NCBI GenBank assembly: GCA_022702705.1 | Contig: CM040424.1 | Coordinates: forward strand, 77,441,452 to 77,505,451 | Origin: Papilionanthe hookeriana x Papilionanthe teres | Lineage: Eukaryota; Streptophyta; Magnoliopsida; Asparagales; Orchidaceae | Direction of reading: 5' to 3' | DNA length: 64,000 bases | Shown: positions 25,030 to 35,980 of the stretch, in pieces | How the letters are laid out: every line of letters starts with the position of its first letter | How positions within the stretch are numbered: position 1 is the first letter of the stretch | Made by a program: the position numbers and the translations under genes | Notes under the pieces: model-generated | Seen by the model: the letters and a program-made list of their open reading frames with translations, nothing else | What the model was told of the DNA's origin: nothing | The model's database searches: none

Positions 25030-26255
25030 ACAGGGAATAAAATCTCACCACCGCAAGGCTGCAGACGTCCAATAGAATCTGGGAAAAAGCTCTGCTCGGG
25101 AGGGGAAAGACAACCACACTTTTCTACACTGCGGTACTGCCAATGCCCTTCGATAGTGAGGCACTCCGACGAAGTTTCTCTGCCCTTAATCCTGCAAATG
25201 AAGGAGGCGACAGCAAGAACTCTTGTCGACGGAGGCTACACTGGTCGAGGAGGCCTTGCCGGAGGGAGAGGAGGAGCTCTTTTGATCACAATAAGAGATG
25301 AAGGGTGTCTTCTTCCTCTTTCTTTTTTTTTTTCTCTTTTTTTTGGGACTGCTTGGTTGGCTCACAACAAGGGTGAGAGGGTAGGTGAGGGCGAGGCGGC
25401 GCCTCAACGCGAAGGCTAGTTTCCCCTTATTTTATGCAAAATGGCAGCTGGCGTGAGAGGAGATCGAAGAACTTACCGACGTGAAGAGGAGGTCCGGCGA
25501 GCTCTTTGCTTCATCGCCGGCCGAGAGGGAGGAGCTGAGGCTAACCAGCGACCAGAGAGGCTGCCGTCAAGGGAAGAGGACGACAAGAAGAAGGCCCGAC
25601 GTGAGAGAGGAGACTTGACGAGGAAAAGCTCAGACCGGCTTGATCTCGGCGCCAGAGTTCACCGGCGAGAAGCGCAGGACGGTGAAACTTTGGGAGCGAA
25701 GCACGTGGCCCAATCGGCCCACAGCGCAACGAGGAAAAGCCCACGGGTTCGAGGCTCCAGCGAAGCGGAGGAGAGTGTCGGCGCTTGAGTTCGCGGACGA
25801 GGAGCTCTGGACCGCGGATCTCGAGCGCGAAGGAGGCATCGGGCGAAGGCGGTGGATGCGAAAGCTAGGGTTTCTCGCGAGACCTTTCAGCGCTGAAGGG
25901 AGAAGCCGGGGGGGGGGGGGTTGTTTGCGTGAGGGAGCTGGGGGATTCTTAGGGTTCACGCGAGTTTAAATAGGAGATTTTTCTTTTTTATTTTAAATTG
26001 CATGCATCGATTTCTGTGTAATTTGCTCGTGCACGGAGTCCTAACAAATTGGGTGTCTTTCCCGGCTAAAATCGACATTCCGGATGCACTGACGCGGTCC
26101 GTTTTGCCATCTGAGATCGTTCGGACAACCTCATTGACGATCAGGCCAATTCGAGCTAGTTTCGTGCGTGACTTGCCGCAAAATATTTGTCGACCCGATC
26201 AGAGTCGTCCGAGCGAAGAAGAGTCTCTTTCAAGTCTCATAACTACTCATTAATA
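25030..26255 (-). repeat. GC-rich LTR/leader-like module, minus orientation
   Basis: Inverted counterpart of 19140-20455: the homologous block at 26050-26250 is followed on the minus strand by a GC- and CT-rich leader-like region (25960 to about 25030). It lies downstream of the antisense Gypsy pol, where its 3' LTR would be expected. Overlapping ORFs of 60-115 aa on both strands reflect GC content. 24343-25029 shows nothing else. Confidence 0.4.
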
Positions 26256-26759
26256 ATTCATTTTGAAACCTTCCCTAGGTTGTTCCTAAACATCCCAACA
26301 TGAGTTGGGGAAGGCTCGGGACCATCCCTAGGAGTTTTCTCGAGAAGTCAAAGGGTGTATTTAGTGGGTCAAGGGGAATTGGTGGGTTCGAGCGAGTGTA
26401 TGGGTGAACCAAACCAATCAGGGTTGTCCTAAGATTTACAGACCCTATAAGAACTCATTCTTGAGTCCTCACATGTTGATCGTAACCTTCCCAATGCTGG
26501 ATGTTTATGACCATCCATGTATAATTTCAAAAAGAGTCAGGAGGAAGTTTGAATTTGCTCTAGTCTTCTAGGATAGTCAAAAGGAATGTTCTATGACTAA
26601 GTCCTAAGCACTAAGAGGAAAGAAAGACCTCACCAAAAATGAGGTCAACATAGTGGACTAAAAATCAATTTAGTGCCCAAATTTTCTTGAACCTTCCTTC
26701 ACAATTTTAATATAAATTTATTTTCTCTGCTGAAATTTAAATTTTGGCATTCCATTTAA

Positions 26760-29700
26760 TCGTGCAATCTCATTTGCAGATAACTTGACTACTCAATAAG
26801 CAGTCGTCTCATAGGCATGAAATATTTGGATTTAGTTATTGGTGACTCGTATAGCAGGACAACCTTATATTGATCTTGGTAACCAAAGAACAAATTCCAT
26901 AGCAATTACATCATATTTTAATTCAAGTATGCCAAAGCTCACTTAGGCTTCTATATTCAGCTTTTACCATTTGTCAATTAGAACATTTAGCAATGATTTT
27001 CTTCTATACTTTTCTTAAGTCCTGGCCACCGAAGTACATACATCTTGTTACTACTTGGATGAGTAGTATAGCAAGAGCAATGCAGTCCTCGGAGGATTTT
27101 TCATAAAATTATTAGCAGCTGGAATACAAATTTTTTCTTCATTTCTCATCAACTTATTATCATCAATCTCATACTCCTTTATCCGACCTAGTTTCACCAT
27201 GATTACATTTCTCTAAAATTTAACATCATGCGGTAATGTATATGTATTCTATCCTTCAGCAAGATTATATTTTCATCTGATTCAACAACCTTAAAAAATC
27301 ATCTGTACAATTGACTATTGATAATTCCACTCGATCCATTTCTTCAATAAACTATTTTGTTGAGTAAACCACGAATTTGCTTTGCCTTATGATTTTTTGC
27401 TTAAAGCGTCAACTATGTTATTTATTTATTTTGAATGATATTATATATCTGAATGATAATCTTTAATAAGTTTAGGCTTCACCTGTATTTCAACCTTAAT
27501 TCCTTTTGAGTAAAAATATAATTCACACTTCGATAATCCGTGAAGATTTTAAACTCTATATAAATATTCACTCTAAATTAATACTGTTGTTTCCAACTCA
27601 TATCATCTAGGAAAGGTAACAACCAATTTTGGTTATCCACTTAAAGCATCAACAACAATGTTTAACTTTTTTGAATGATATTGTATATTTAATTAACAGC
27701 TTTTTATAATTTTTGTCCATGGTCTCTTTTTCAAATTCATTTATTTTTTTAGTAAAAATATAGTTCAAGCTTTGATGCTTATTAAAAGACTTTGCATATT
27801 ATTTCATATAAGTATTCTTAAATCCTTAGCACAATGCAAACATTGCAAACTCTAAATTATGTGTAGAATAATGATTATAATTATTTTGTTGTCCAAACGC
27901 ATATGCAATCGCTCTTTCATGATATGTTAACAATAACAACAAGTCTTTATCCCACTAAGTGTGGTCGATTGCATGAGTTTTTTTCTCCATTGTGTCAAAT
28001 TGAGTGTCATATTTTCATTTAATTCTAATTGATTAAGATTATTTTTTTATACAATATGCCTAAGTCTTTTTAGCTTCGCCTTGGCTTTTCTTAACATAAG
28101 CTGAATCTAAAACATCCACTCTCCCAACTAGATCATCAAATGGTCGACAGTTAATGTTGCCAAACCATCTAAAGACAACTCTCTCTAATCTTGTTTGCAA
28201 CTGGAGCTACACCAGCATTTTCACAGATAGATTCATTTTACATTTTGTCTCTAAGTGCCAAGCCATTCATCCACCTAAGCATTCTCATCTCGGCGACACT
28301 TCACTTTGTTTATGCTTCCCTTGTAAAGGTCAACACTTAACACACATGGATTCGTTTCATGATATGTTAAGAACCTAATTTCCTTGATGACACATCATTA
28401 TGTATTATAAATTATTTTGTACAATTGTACCTAAAAGAATAATTTGTGCTGGTAAAATGTTGTCGCATGTTTTCAACCTCTAAATGTTTGCGTTGCAATA
28501 ATCACTCTATTCAAATTTTATTGTTTTTTGAGTCAAGCTTTATAACGATATAGCAACATGAGAAAATCCCTCATCAAACCTCTGTAATAATCAACAAAGC
28601 CTAAAGAATCTTTTGCTTTTGTAACAGGGTGGCCTTAGTCAATTTGCTATATTTTGAATCTTATTTTGATCTACAATAATGCCTTCACCACTAACCAAAA
28701 GTCCTCAAAGGCAACTTTTCACATTTAAATACTTTTTATAGGACAGATTTGATTTTTGTACTTATATTATTTTATTCAACTTATTAGTATGACTATTTCC
28801 ATTCTTTGAATAAAGAAGTCATCAAGAAAATACAATTGCAATATGGCAATAATTATTTAAAAAGTTTGTTCATTAGATCTATAAATACAACTGGAACACT
28901 GGTCAATCTGAAAGGCATCACCACAAATTTATATTGTCATCATTCGAAAGTTTATTTAGCCATGTCATTCTTGTTAATGTGGAACTGGTGATAAGTGGAT
29001 TGCAAGTCATTTGAAGACAATGAAGCTTCTTTTAAGTTAATCAAATAGATCATCAATCATTGAGAAATGAACATTTATTTTTATTTATCAACTTGTTTAT
29101 TTCTTTATAGTTGATACACAATCTTAACTCAACTTTCTTCTTAACAAAAAATACTAGAGCTTCCCATGCTGATGTGCTATATCAGTAATTTTTCAATTGA
29201 CTTTATAATCCATTCTATTCTTTAAATGCCATTTTATATGATGCTTTTGCCACAAGCTCTAATATCTTTATTGATAATAAAGAAATTTATCATTTTGCTG
29301 AAGGTATAGTAACTAGATCATCTAAAACGACTTTTGGTTACTCTCACTATCGAAATGTCTTTCAATTCCTTTGCACTCTTTTTACACCATTATTTCGAGC
29401 ACAGTAAACTTTGTTGGCACTTAAAAGTTCTCAATGATGACATTAGCACCGATGATACTTCTAAATTTTCCCAAAAAATTGTTTTTTTTTTTCTTTTTTT
29501 GGGAAAGTCAGAATTTGAATGCAGCTACTTTTGTACAACTATGTGTAGTTATGAAATGGCTAGACAATTATCTCTCAAGATTGTATCAAAGTTGGAGAAT
29601 TGAAATACAATCAATTTTGCATCGAAATTGCTGCCATAAATTACTAAATTGCCATGCACAGTTTGCCAGTTTATGTATATGATCAATTTGGCATAACAAA

Positions 29701-29990
29701 ATATCAGACTGTGATTAATAAAATCTTCGTAAATAAAAAGATGCATTGCTCCAATGTTGTTTAAAATCTGTGACGATACCATGAATTGTTTGGCTTCTTG
29801 TTGAGTTTGTGCATATGTCCGAAGTTCAACATTCTATTTTGATTGACTTTAAATTTGGGTGGAGACAGTCAAATCGATAATCCTTTATTTATGAAAATTC
29901 TTATGTGGAAGTGCTCCATTTGATTTTAATTTCTTGAATCTTTCTGATTAAGTGGTGGAGAATCTCTTACTGTATATCCCGTTAGATGGC
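26760..29990 (-). pseudogene. Decayed Ty3/Gypsy polyprotein, antisense
   Basis: Minus-strand reading gives Gypsy RT landmarks: SWEALVFFVKKKVELRLCID then YKEINKL (near 29165-29085), KFVVMPF-L (near 28935-28905) and FVDYYRGLMRDF (near 28600-28555). Connection/RNase H-like text follows, and decayed integrase-like sequence lies at 26800-27060 (plus-strand cctggccaccgaag). Protease/gag traces are near 29500-29990. Every domain has stops. A LINE end interrupts it at about 27925-28380. The order on the minus strand, RT before integrase, is that of Gypsy. Confidence 0.65.
27925..28380 (-). mobile_element. 5'-truncated LINE (L1-type) 3' end, nested in the Gypsy remnant
   Basis: On the plus strand it starts with aacaataacaacaag then tttatcccactaagtgtgg, the reverse complement of a widespread plant LINE 3' terminus. 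Minus-strand reading gives RMLRWMNGLALRDKM and GVAPVANKIRESCL, the conserved C-terminal part of plant LINE reverse transcriptase ORFs. A second copy lies at 61660-62150. Confidence 0.7.
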
Positions 29991-30404
29991 ACCAATAGCA
30001 AGTTTTAGAATTACACAAATATCCCTTTTTATGAAAAACCTTTCGCAAATCTCACAGCTTCTAATACATTGCCCCCTCATAGAAAGAGTTACATATCATT
30101 CTCAAAATGTCTCTACAAATCAATTAATCAACTTATTGGGTAGGTCTCCAAAATTGAGTTGATGTTGACTTCTCCACCTCACACTTTTCTTTAGTCCGAA
30201 CAGAACTTATCATCTAATATTTTCTCAATGCGTAGTAATCATTTTAGAATCATTTAGCTCCTATCAATAATGCGGCCACATGTTTTGAATAACTACAAAT
30301 ATTTGGAGGTGGTATTATTACCTCCACTAGGTTGAGAATACAAGTCTTGGATCATTGGCATCATTATTGTCATCGTTTGAGTGAGAGCATTGGCAATAAA
30401 AAAA

Positions 30405-30628
30405 TTTTGGAAAATTTATGTTAAGTAACACACAATTCTTATGTATTTGCATTTGTCACGCCAAAACTTTCTTATTTACTTATATAACACTCGTGTTTCA
30501 TTTTTAAAAAATGGTAATAATGCTATTTGTTATCTGATTAAAGATTTGAGTAGTGTGTAAATATGAAAGTTTAGATTTGATATATGTAAATACATGAGAA
30601 TTGTGTGCTATATATGTAAATGCCCATT
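30405..30628. repeat. Copy of the AT-rich MITE family
   Basis: Arms: acacacaattcttatgtatttgc... on the left and ...gtaaatacatgagaattgtgtgctatatatgtaaatgccc on the right, in inverted arrangement; about 224 bp. The flanks 29991-30404 and 30629-31150 hold nothing recognisable. Confidence 0.65.
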
Positions 30629-31154
30629 ATTTGTTGGTCCTGATCTTTTTGTATTTTGGTCTTTTTATTCTTTGGTTATTCATAGGCTTGAGAATTACTA
30701 GAAATTATTATGCAAGTATGTTTAGCATGATGTATAGCCAAATCTTCTAAATCTCTTATGAAAATTTCTCATTGGTAGTTTAAATAGCTCTGCCGTTATG
30801 CTTAATATTAGTTTATTTTTTTATTTTTTCTAATATTAGTTTTGTCACAATGTGGCCCAAGAGTGCGTGAGGCCGTAACAGATTGTAGGATATAGTTTTA
30901 AGTACATCTACTAACATTGAATATCATCTTAAATTCTTTTTTATAACTAATTGTACATTGAAATGACAACTAGAATCATAAAATTTGGTCTATTCCAAAA
31001 TAACGATAAATTTATTGTTATTTGCAGAATATTTGTAGCCTTAATTTCCCTGGTGGTAATAAATAATAATGGCTGAAATTTTATTTTTCTTGTGGACATA
31101 ACTGACAATTAAGTCTCCTCATGTCCCCGTTATTGGTTATTTAGTACGATTTAG

Positions 31155-31385
31155 GATTGATTTAGGTACATGCCACTCAATTTACTTATCTGTGACCTAA
31201 ACTTTAATCTTTACATATATGCCACCTTACTTACTATGCATTTTACTTTTTAGAAGTAAAAAATAGTAGTATTTTTAATATGTTATGGAAGATTTGAGTA
31301 ATATAAATGTAAAAAGTAAAAGTTTAGCTATTAAATATGTAAATATATCGGAATTAGGTGATACACTTGGTAAATGCCCTTAACA
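31155..31385. repeat. Copy of the AT-rich MITE family
   Basis: Runs from gtacatgccactcaatttac to ggtgatacacttggtaaatgccc, with the internal agaagt-aaaaaatagtagtattttt core seen in other copies. Confidence 0.65.
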
Positions 31386-31525
31386 TTTTATTAACTCAAA
31401 AAGGATTTACTGTTCTTTCTCATTTTTATTTTTGTGAAAGAAAATGTAAAGCTTTCTATTAGCATTGAATTGTTGTTCAACGCATGTACCTTGAAATCCA
31501 AAATCCTAATTTTGCATGAGAGTTA

Positions 31526-32548
31526 GGGTCTGTTTTGGGCAGCTGTAGATTATTTATAATCTGCCGATAAGCAGCTTATTCTGATAATCTGATAATCTGC
31601 AGATTATCAGAATAAATTGGCTTACTGTTTGGGGGAGTTTATTTAGAACAGCTTATTGGCACCTGTTGTTGGATAAATTACCATTCTGTCCCTATTTGGT
31701 GAAGCAGTTTGCAACAGAACTGTTTTGGGGAATGAAATGGATAAAACAGAAGCCACAAACTGCTACCCAAAATGACCAAAGAACTACTAAGCTCTAAAAG
31801 GTGCAGATAATGATGCAATACCAAAGATGAGCTTAATAAGATAATTATAGAAATTTCAAATACTGAAAAGCAATAAGAAATGCAACTTCGATATTACGGC
31901 ATACAGAGGCTTGAAACTCCCATTTCCGATCCCGTCCTTACCTTGCTCCTCAGTTCTTCTTCACTTCTCACCACATATTCGAAAGCCATGTTGTAGTACT
32001 CCCGGTCTCGTCAATCTTCTCTAGCCTTCACACGCCGTCGCTCTTACATCGAAGTCTTCCTTAGAGCTCCCCTGTTCATGCGACCAAACAGTGATTGTTT
32101 CTTCCCCTCAGAGCAAGCGCACTGTTGTTCTCTTTGCTGCATAGTTCGGCGACCCGCCCTGCTCTCAACCGAGTATTCTCCTCCCTGCCGTAACAAAACT
32201 CAGTCGACTTCCCCTCTGCCCTAGCCCTTGCCGGTCTCGCCACGGCTTTAGCCACCCGCGGGCGAGCCCAAGCAACATAAGAATCAGAGCTCCTCCTTTC
32301 CGTGAGATCGGGTCTCCTTTCCGGGCGGGGGCGGGGGCGGGGGCGGGGGCGGGAACAAGAGTGAGATTTCTTACCCTAACGCCAAAATCGGACGCAGGAC
32401 GCAAGGGCACCTCCGCTTCGCCTCTTCTTAAGAAAATATCGAGCTGCGTTTAGGCGCGATAAAAAAATACTGTGCTAACGTTGTTTCTAAACTGCGGCCG
32501 CGTTTTAAAAACGCCGCCGCACTCCAATAAGCTGCCCCAAACGGGCCC
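31526..32548. mobile_element. Non-autonomous PIF/Harbinger-like element with TTA target duplication
   Basis: Left end GGGTCTGTTTTGGGCAGCT at 31526 and right end AGCTGCCCCAAACGGGCCC at 32548 are imperfect inverted repeats. TTA flanks both sides (31523-31525 and 32549-32551), the hallmark of PIF/Harbinger insertions. Subterminal short inverted words (gataatctgcagattatc) lie near 31590. A gggggc run sits near 32325-32353. No transposase coding region. It ends 74 bp before NAC exon 5. Confidence 0.7.
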
Positions 32549-32622
32549 TTAGTCTTGTGCAATGCATGATTTATTTCCACCACAACTTAATTTTTCTAAT
32601 CACAATTTACTCACCCTGACAG

Positions 32623-33014
32623 ATCCCAAGCTTAAAGATTGTAAGGACAAAACCTTAACAAAAAGACTCGCAAGTTTACTGGATGCCATTTCAGCCCCCC
32701 CAGCTCTTGCTGCCGAGGCTGCTGTAATAGGAAAAATTGTTGGGAAAACCTCGTCGTCTTCAACAGATACAGTTCATGTCACTGCAGGGATGATCCGAAT
32801 ACAGCAGAGCTTGGAGAGCTGGAAATTGCAGAACCATTCAGAGATGGATATTCTTCTTTCTTATGGGGTTAGCAAATCCATCAGCCATGAAAGAAAGAAG
32901 ATTAATGGCGGATTTATTTCTTCTCTTTGCTGGGTTGGCTTCCATCTGTTCTTGCTCTGTTCATGCGTGCTTGCTTTGAGCTGCAGATTTGGAGCTTGTA
33001 TTACCAACCTGTAA
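32623..33014 (+). CDS. Exon 5 of the NAC gene: C-terminal transmembrane anchor
   Basis: Acceptor ccctgacag ends at 32622. The first codon (GAT) is split with exon 4. The exon encodes residues 511-640: PKLKDCKDKTLTKRL, then LASLLDAISAPPALAAEAA, then VHVTAGMIRIQQSLESW and DILLSYGVSKS. A basic KKIN stretch leads into one hydrophobic segment at residues about 608-631, followed by a short tail ending ACITNL. The 'LD-I-APPA-A-E' and 'VHVTAGMI-I' blocks followed by a terminal membrane helix are characteristic of tail-anchored NTL-type NAC proteins such as ANAC053/078. Such proteins are held at the ER or plasma membrane until proteolysis frees the NAC part. The exon has no NAC domain or promoter of its own, and its phase fits exon 4, so it belongs to the gene starting at 5909. 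Confidence 0.85.
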
Positions 33015-33340
33015 GTCGTCGTTGCCGGATAAGTTTCATTATCTTGATGATTATAAATTTTGAATTATAATTACTTATAAGGAGTTAAAATCTATGCTGC
33101 ATGATAAACATGATATTGATAACTTGTATTGTTATTGAATTTTACTGCTGAAATGCTGTTGCATTTGACAATATTTACTGAAGTGGACATTATTTTGGTA
33201 GGATAGCAGTTGGGCGGCATAGTAGGAATATTGTTATGTAAATGTTTTCAATTTGGGGCAAATTTTAATTATTTATATAACTGACATCACCTGTCTTTAT
33301 TATTATTTTTTTCCTTTTTCAGATTCTCGGTATGGTTTAA
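33015..33340 (+). other. Likely 3' UTR and downstream DNA of the NAC gene
   Basis: The stop TAA at 33012-33014 overlaps a perfect donor-like gtaagt (33011-33016). AT-rich sequence without ORFs follows. No specific polyadenylation signal is assigned. Confidence 0.4.
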
Positions 33341-33344
33341 AAAC

Positions 33345-33552
33345 ATTTAGATACAGCCCATCCAATACCTATGTATTTACATTTCTAACACCTGAACTTT
33401 AATTTTTATATTTATACCACCCTAATCTTTTTAGAAGTGAAACACACTTTTTCATGCATAGGTAAGTTGGTATGTATGTAAAAATTGAAGTTTAGGTGTT
33501 AGATATATGTAAATACATGAATATTGAGTGGTGTGTATGTAAATATTTCTGT
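33345..33552. repeat. Copy of the AT-rich MITE family (near full length)
   Basis: Left arm ctatgtatttacatttctaa then cacctgaactttaattttta; right arm gtttaggtgttagatatatg then taaatacatgaatattgagt. The arms are inverted repeats of about 80 bp. A half copy follows at 33862-33938. The DNA between them shows nothing else. Confidence 0.7.
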
Positions 33553-33861
33553 TGAAAAAAAATAGTAGGGGTGCTGGGAGTGCTATAATTTTCATGTAAA
33601 TTATTAAAATTCATATTAAATTGTTGTGTCGGATATCTTAAATGTTGAATGGTAATTTAACATTAGATGCGTCTTTAATTTTATGTTCATGTTTATGATA
33701 GTTAAAAATGATGATAATAATAACAATAACAATATATTTAATTAATGAATATGCTACTAAATATATTTCTATGTTGATTTAGTTTAAATCTTATGCTTAA
33801 TTATATTGCGGTTTTAGAATAATATTATTTGTATTAATTGAAATCTAACTTTTTCTTTCAC

Positions 33862-33938
33862 AGATTTATAATATGAAACTTTGGTGTTAGATATGCAAAT
33901 ACATAAGAATTGTGTGGTATGTATGTAAATTTCCCATC
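33862..33938. repeat. Half copy of the AT-rich MITE family
   Basis: Only the right arm is present (ctttggtgttagatatgc, then gtgtggtatgtatgtaaat). Confidence 0.55.
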
Positions 33939-34114
33939 TTTTTAACATATCATTTTAAATAAATTCTTATAATAAAAACTTTCCTACGAAGATATGAATA
34001 AATAAATAACTCCATATATTTATTTAATTTAGTTCCAAAATTATGAATATTTTTTAAAAAATGTTATACTGTTATTATGAATGTGGCACCCAAGTTATTG
34101 GCCTCTCCATTCAA

Positions 34115-34741
34115 GGAAAAATTATTGCGTCCGGACAGCGTACGCAAAGTTGCGTCCGGACTCCAATTACAAGACGACACGTGTTCGTGTCGGCCCCATC
34201 CCTAAAAACGCAAAATACTGACCAGTGGGTTGTATTGGAATATTCCGGATACTACTATAATACTGACCGACAAATTTAATCACGCGGCTAGGCCGACCAA
34301 TTTTTTGATGAAATAAAGCGGTGGTTACGTGGTTGTATTCGAATATTTCGCGGTTGTATTAGAATATTCCGGTTTTATTGTGGTAGTATTCCGTAGTCTA
34401 ATACTGACCAGCGGAATATTTGAATACAACCGCGGTTATATTCAAATATTCCGCGGTTGTATTAGAATATTTCCGGTTGTATTATGGTTTTATTGTGTTA
34501 GTATTCGGTAATACTAATACGATCAGCGGAATATTCGAATACGACCGCGGTTGTATTCGAATATTCGCGGTTGTATTGGAATATTCCGGTTGTATTATGG
34601 TAGTATCCTGGAATATTCCGATACTAACCCGCGGGTTGTATTTTTGTCTTTGAAGGATGAGCGCGACACGAACACGTGTCGTCGTATAATCGGGTCCGGA
34701 CACAACTTACATCACGCTTGTCCGGACGCAATAATTTTTCC
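34115..34741. mobile_element. MITE with TIRs of about 100 bp and an internal tandem array
   Basis: Left GGAAAAATTATTGCGTCCGG is repeated in reverse complement at the right end. Similarity continues for about 100 bp, including gacgacacgtgttcgtgtcg. The interior (34331-34640) holds three degenerate tandem units that begin ggttgtattcgaatatt at 34331, 34434 and 34549. Long TIRs suggest a Mutator-like derivative. A clean 9-bp target duplication is not visible; both flanks contain ttcaa at offset positions. Confidence 0.7.
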
Positions 34742-35195
34742 GTTCAACGGCCTTATCAATAATTCAACGTGTCCATCATTACTATTTCTTGGTACTCTAT
34801 TTATGCTAAAAAAAATTGAATAAATAGATAAAATAATAATAATAATAACTTGCTTTTGAAGGGTTGTAAGGAATCGCTAGCAGCGTTAGTTTTCTTTTGT
34901 TATAAAAATGGGAAACAAATTTGCATGCAGAAGCGCTGCGTACGCCCTCCAATAACAGGAGGCCACATCAGCTTTGCCCTCCATGTACCATCCAAAATAA
35001 CAAGGATGGTACATGGATGGTACATAAATGTTACATGAAATAACACGTGAAGCACTCAAGTATGCAGTCCATGTATCTACTGAAACCATGCACATGCTGC
35101 GTACGGTCTCCGTATGCGAATTTTTCTCTAAAAATGGAAGAGGATTGTATGCACAATCAAACGAGACATATTTAAAAGAATAATAATTTGATTGC

Positions 35196-35345
35196 ATGAT
35201 TGCATGTATCTATATGTATCTATATTTATGTATTTATATGTATGTATATGTATACATACATACATATACGTACATACATACATACATACATATATACATA
35301 CATACATACATATGTATGTATTTATATGTATGTATATGTATACAA
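35196..35345. repeat. (TACA/TATG)n microsatellite cluster
   Basis: Alternating tatgtatata and catacatacatacatac runs form a symmetric, hairpin-prone tract. The 62-aa ORF across it is repetitive and rejected. 34742-35195 holds no recognised gene. Confidence 0.85.
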
Positions 35346-35391
35346 TATATAACAGTATATGCCAATTATAAATATTTTAGCTAGTTGATTG

Positions 35392-35683
35392 GAGAAATAT
35401 TTGCTAGCGTAATATGCACACAGAATTGTGTGTGTATGAAGGTTATTCATAAGTTATGAGAGAGTTATGTCCGTGTTATTGGGCTTAATACCCCTAATAA
35501 CCTCATAATAACTCTGAATAACATATTAATAAATTTCTCGATTCTATTTTGGTTACTGGGGGTTTATTGTGAGATTATTGAGGGTATTAAGCCCAATAAC
35601 ACAGTCATAACTCCCGAATATCCTCTCAATAACATTCATATGCACGCATTCTGCATGCGTATTACGGACACAAATATTTCACG
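35392..35683. mobile_element. MITE with long TIRs and 8-bp flanking repeat
   Basis: Left half contains aaatatttg...cgtaatatgca...gttattgggcttaatacccc and right half contains the reverse complement gggtattaagcccaataac...tgcgtattacg...caaatattt. GTTGATTG occurs on both sides (35384-35391 and 35684-35691), fitting an 8-bp target duplication as made by hAT-type elements. It ends about 300 bp before the aquaporin start codon. Confidence 0.65.
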
Positions 35684-35938
35684 GTTGATTGTGATTGAAA
35701 GCTGAAATATCAACAAAAAAAAAAAATAAGTGCTCGCTAAATTAAAAAGAAAATAAAAAAAAAGGGAAAAAACCTATATATGTTTTCGTTGTAATATCGT
35801 CCAAATTATTAATCCACCACAAATCCCAAATTCCCAACACTTTGATCCGTAGTTATCGCACAGCTGTCCCCAACGAATCTAATCCCAACTGTCACAATTC
35901 CCTAAACCCTAAACTTCAGTTTCTTAACTTTCTTACAT

Positions 35939-35974
35939 CGAAGAAGAAGAAGAAGAAGAAGAAGAAGAAGAAGA
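35939..35974 (+). repeat. (GAA)n run in the aquaporin 5' leader
   Basis: About twelve AAG/GAA triplets end 7 bases before ATG 35981. A possible TATA box (ctatatatg) lies at about 35774. Confidence 0.8.
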
Positions 35975-35980
35975 TAAAGA

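Larger units (their letters stand above)
8194..32622 (+). other. 24.4-kb transposon-filled intron 4 of the NAC gene
   Basis: Donor gtatgg at 8194 and acceptor ccctgacag ending at 32622. Exon 4 leaves one base (G) and exon 5 begins AT, giving an in-frame GAT codon. No host gene is recognised inside. The content is a palindromic MITE, a decayed Copia element, LTR-like GC-rich modules, minisatellites, a decayed Gypsy pol, a LINE end, MITEs and a Harbinger-type element. The stretch 8194-9027 is featureless AT-rich intron. Confidence 0.8.

Noticed and set aside
25441..25969. Overlapping ORFs of about 110 aa on both strands
   Set aside because: GC-rich leader-like DNA gives open frames in several phases at once; none has a conserved motif.
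32562..33014. A separate 150-aa gene starting MHDLFPPQ
   Set aside because: The segment before 32623 looks like intron with a branch/pyrimidine tract, and the rest is the NTL-type NAC C-terminus in phase with exon 4 at 8193.
34329..34703. ORFs of 60-77 aa on both strands
   Set aside because: Translations of the tandem palindromic units inside a MITE.
35196..35384. 62-aa ORF of Tyr/Ile/His repeats
   Set aside because: It is the TACA/TATG microsatellite.
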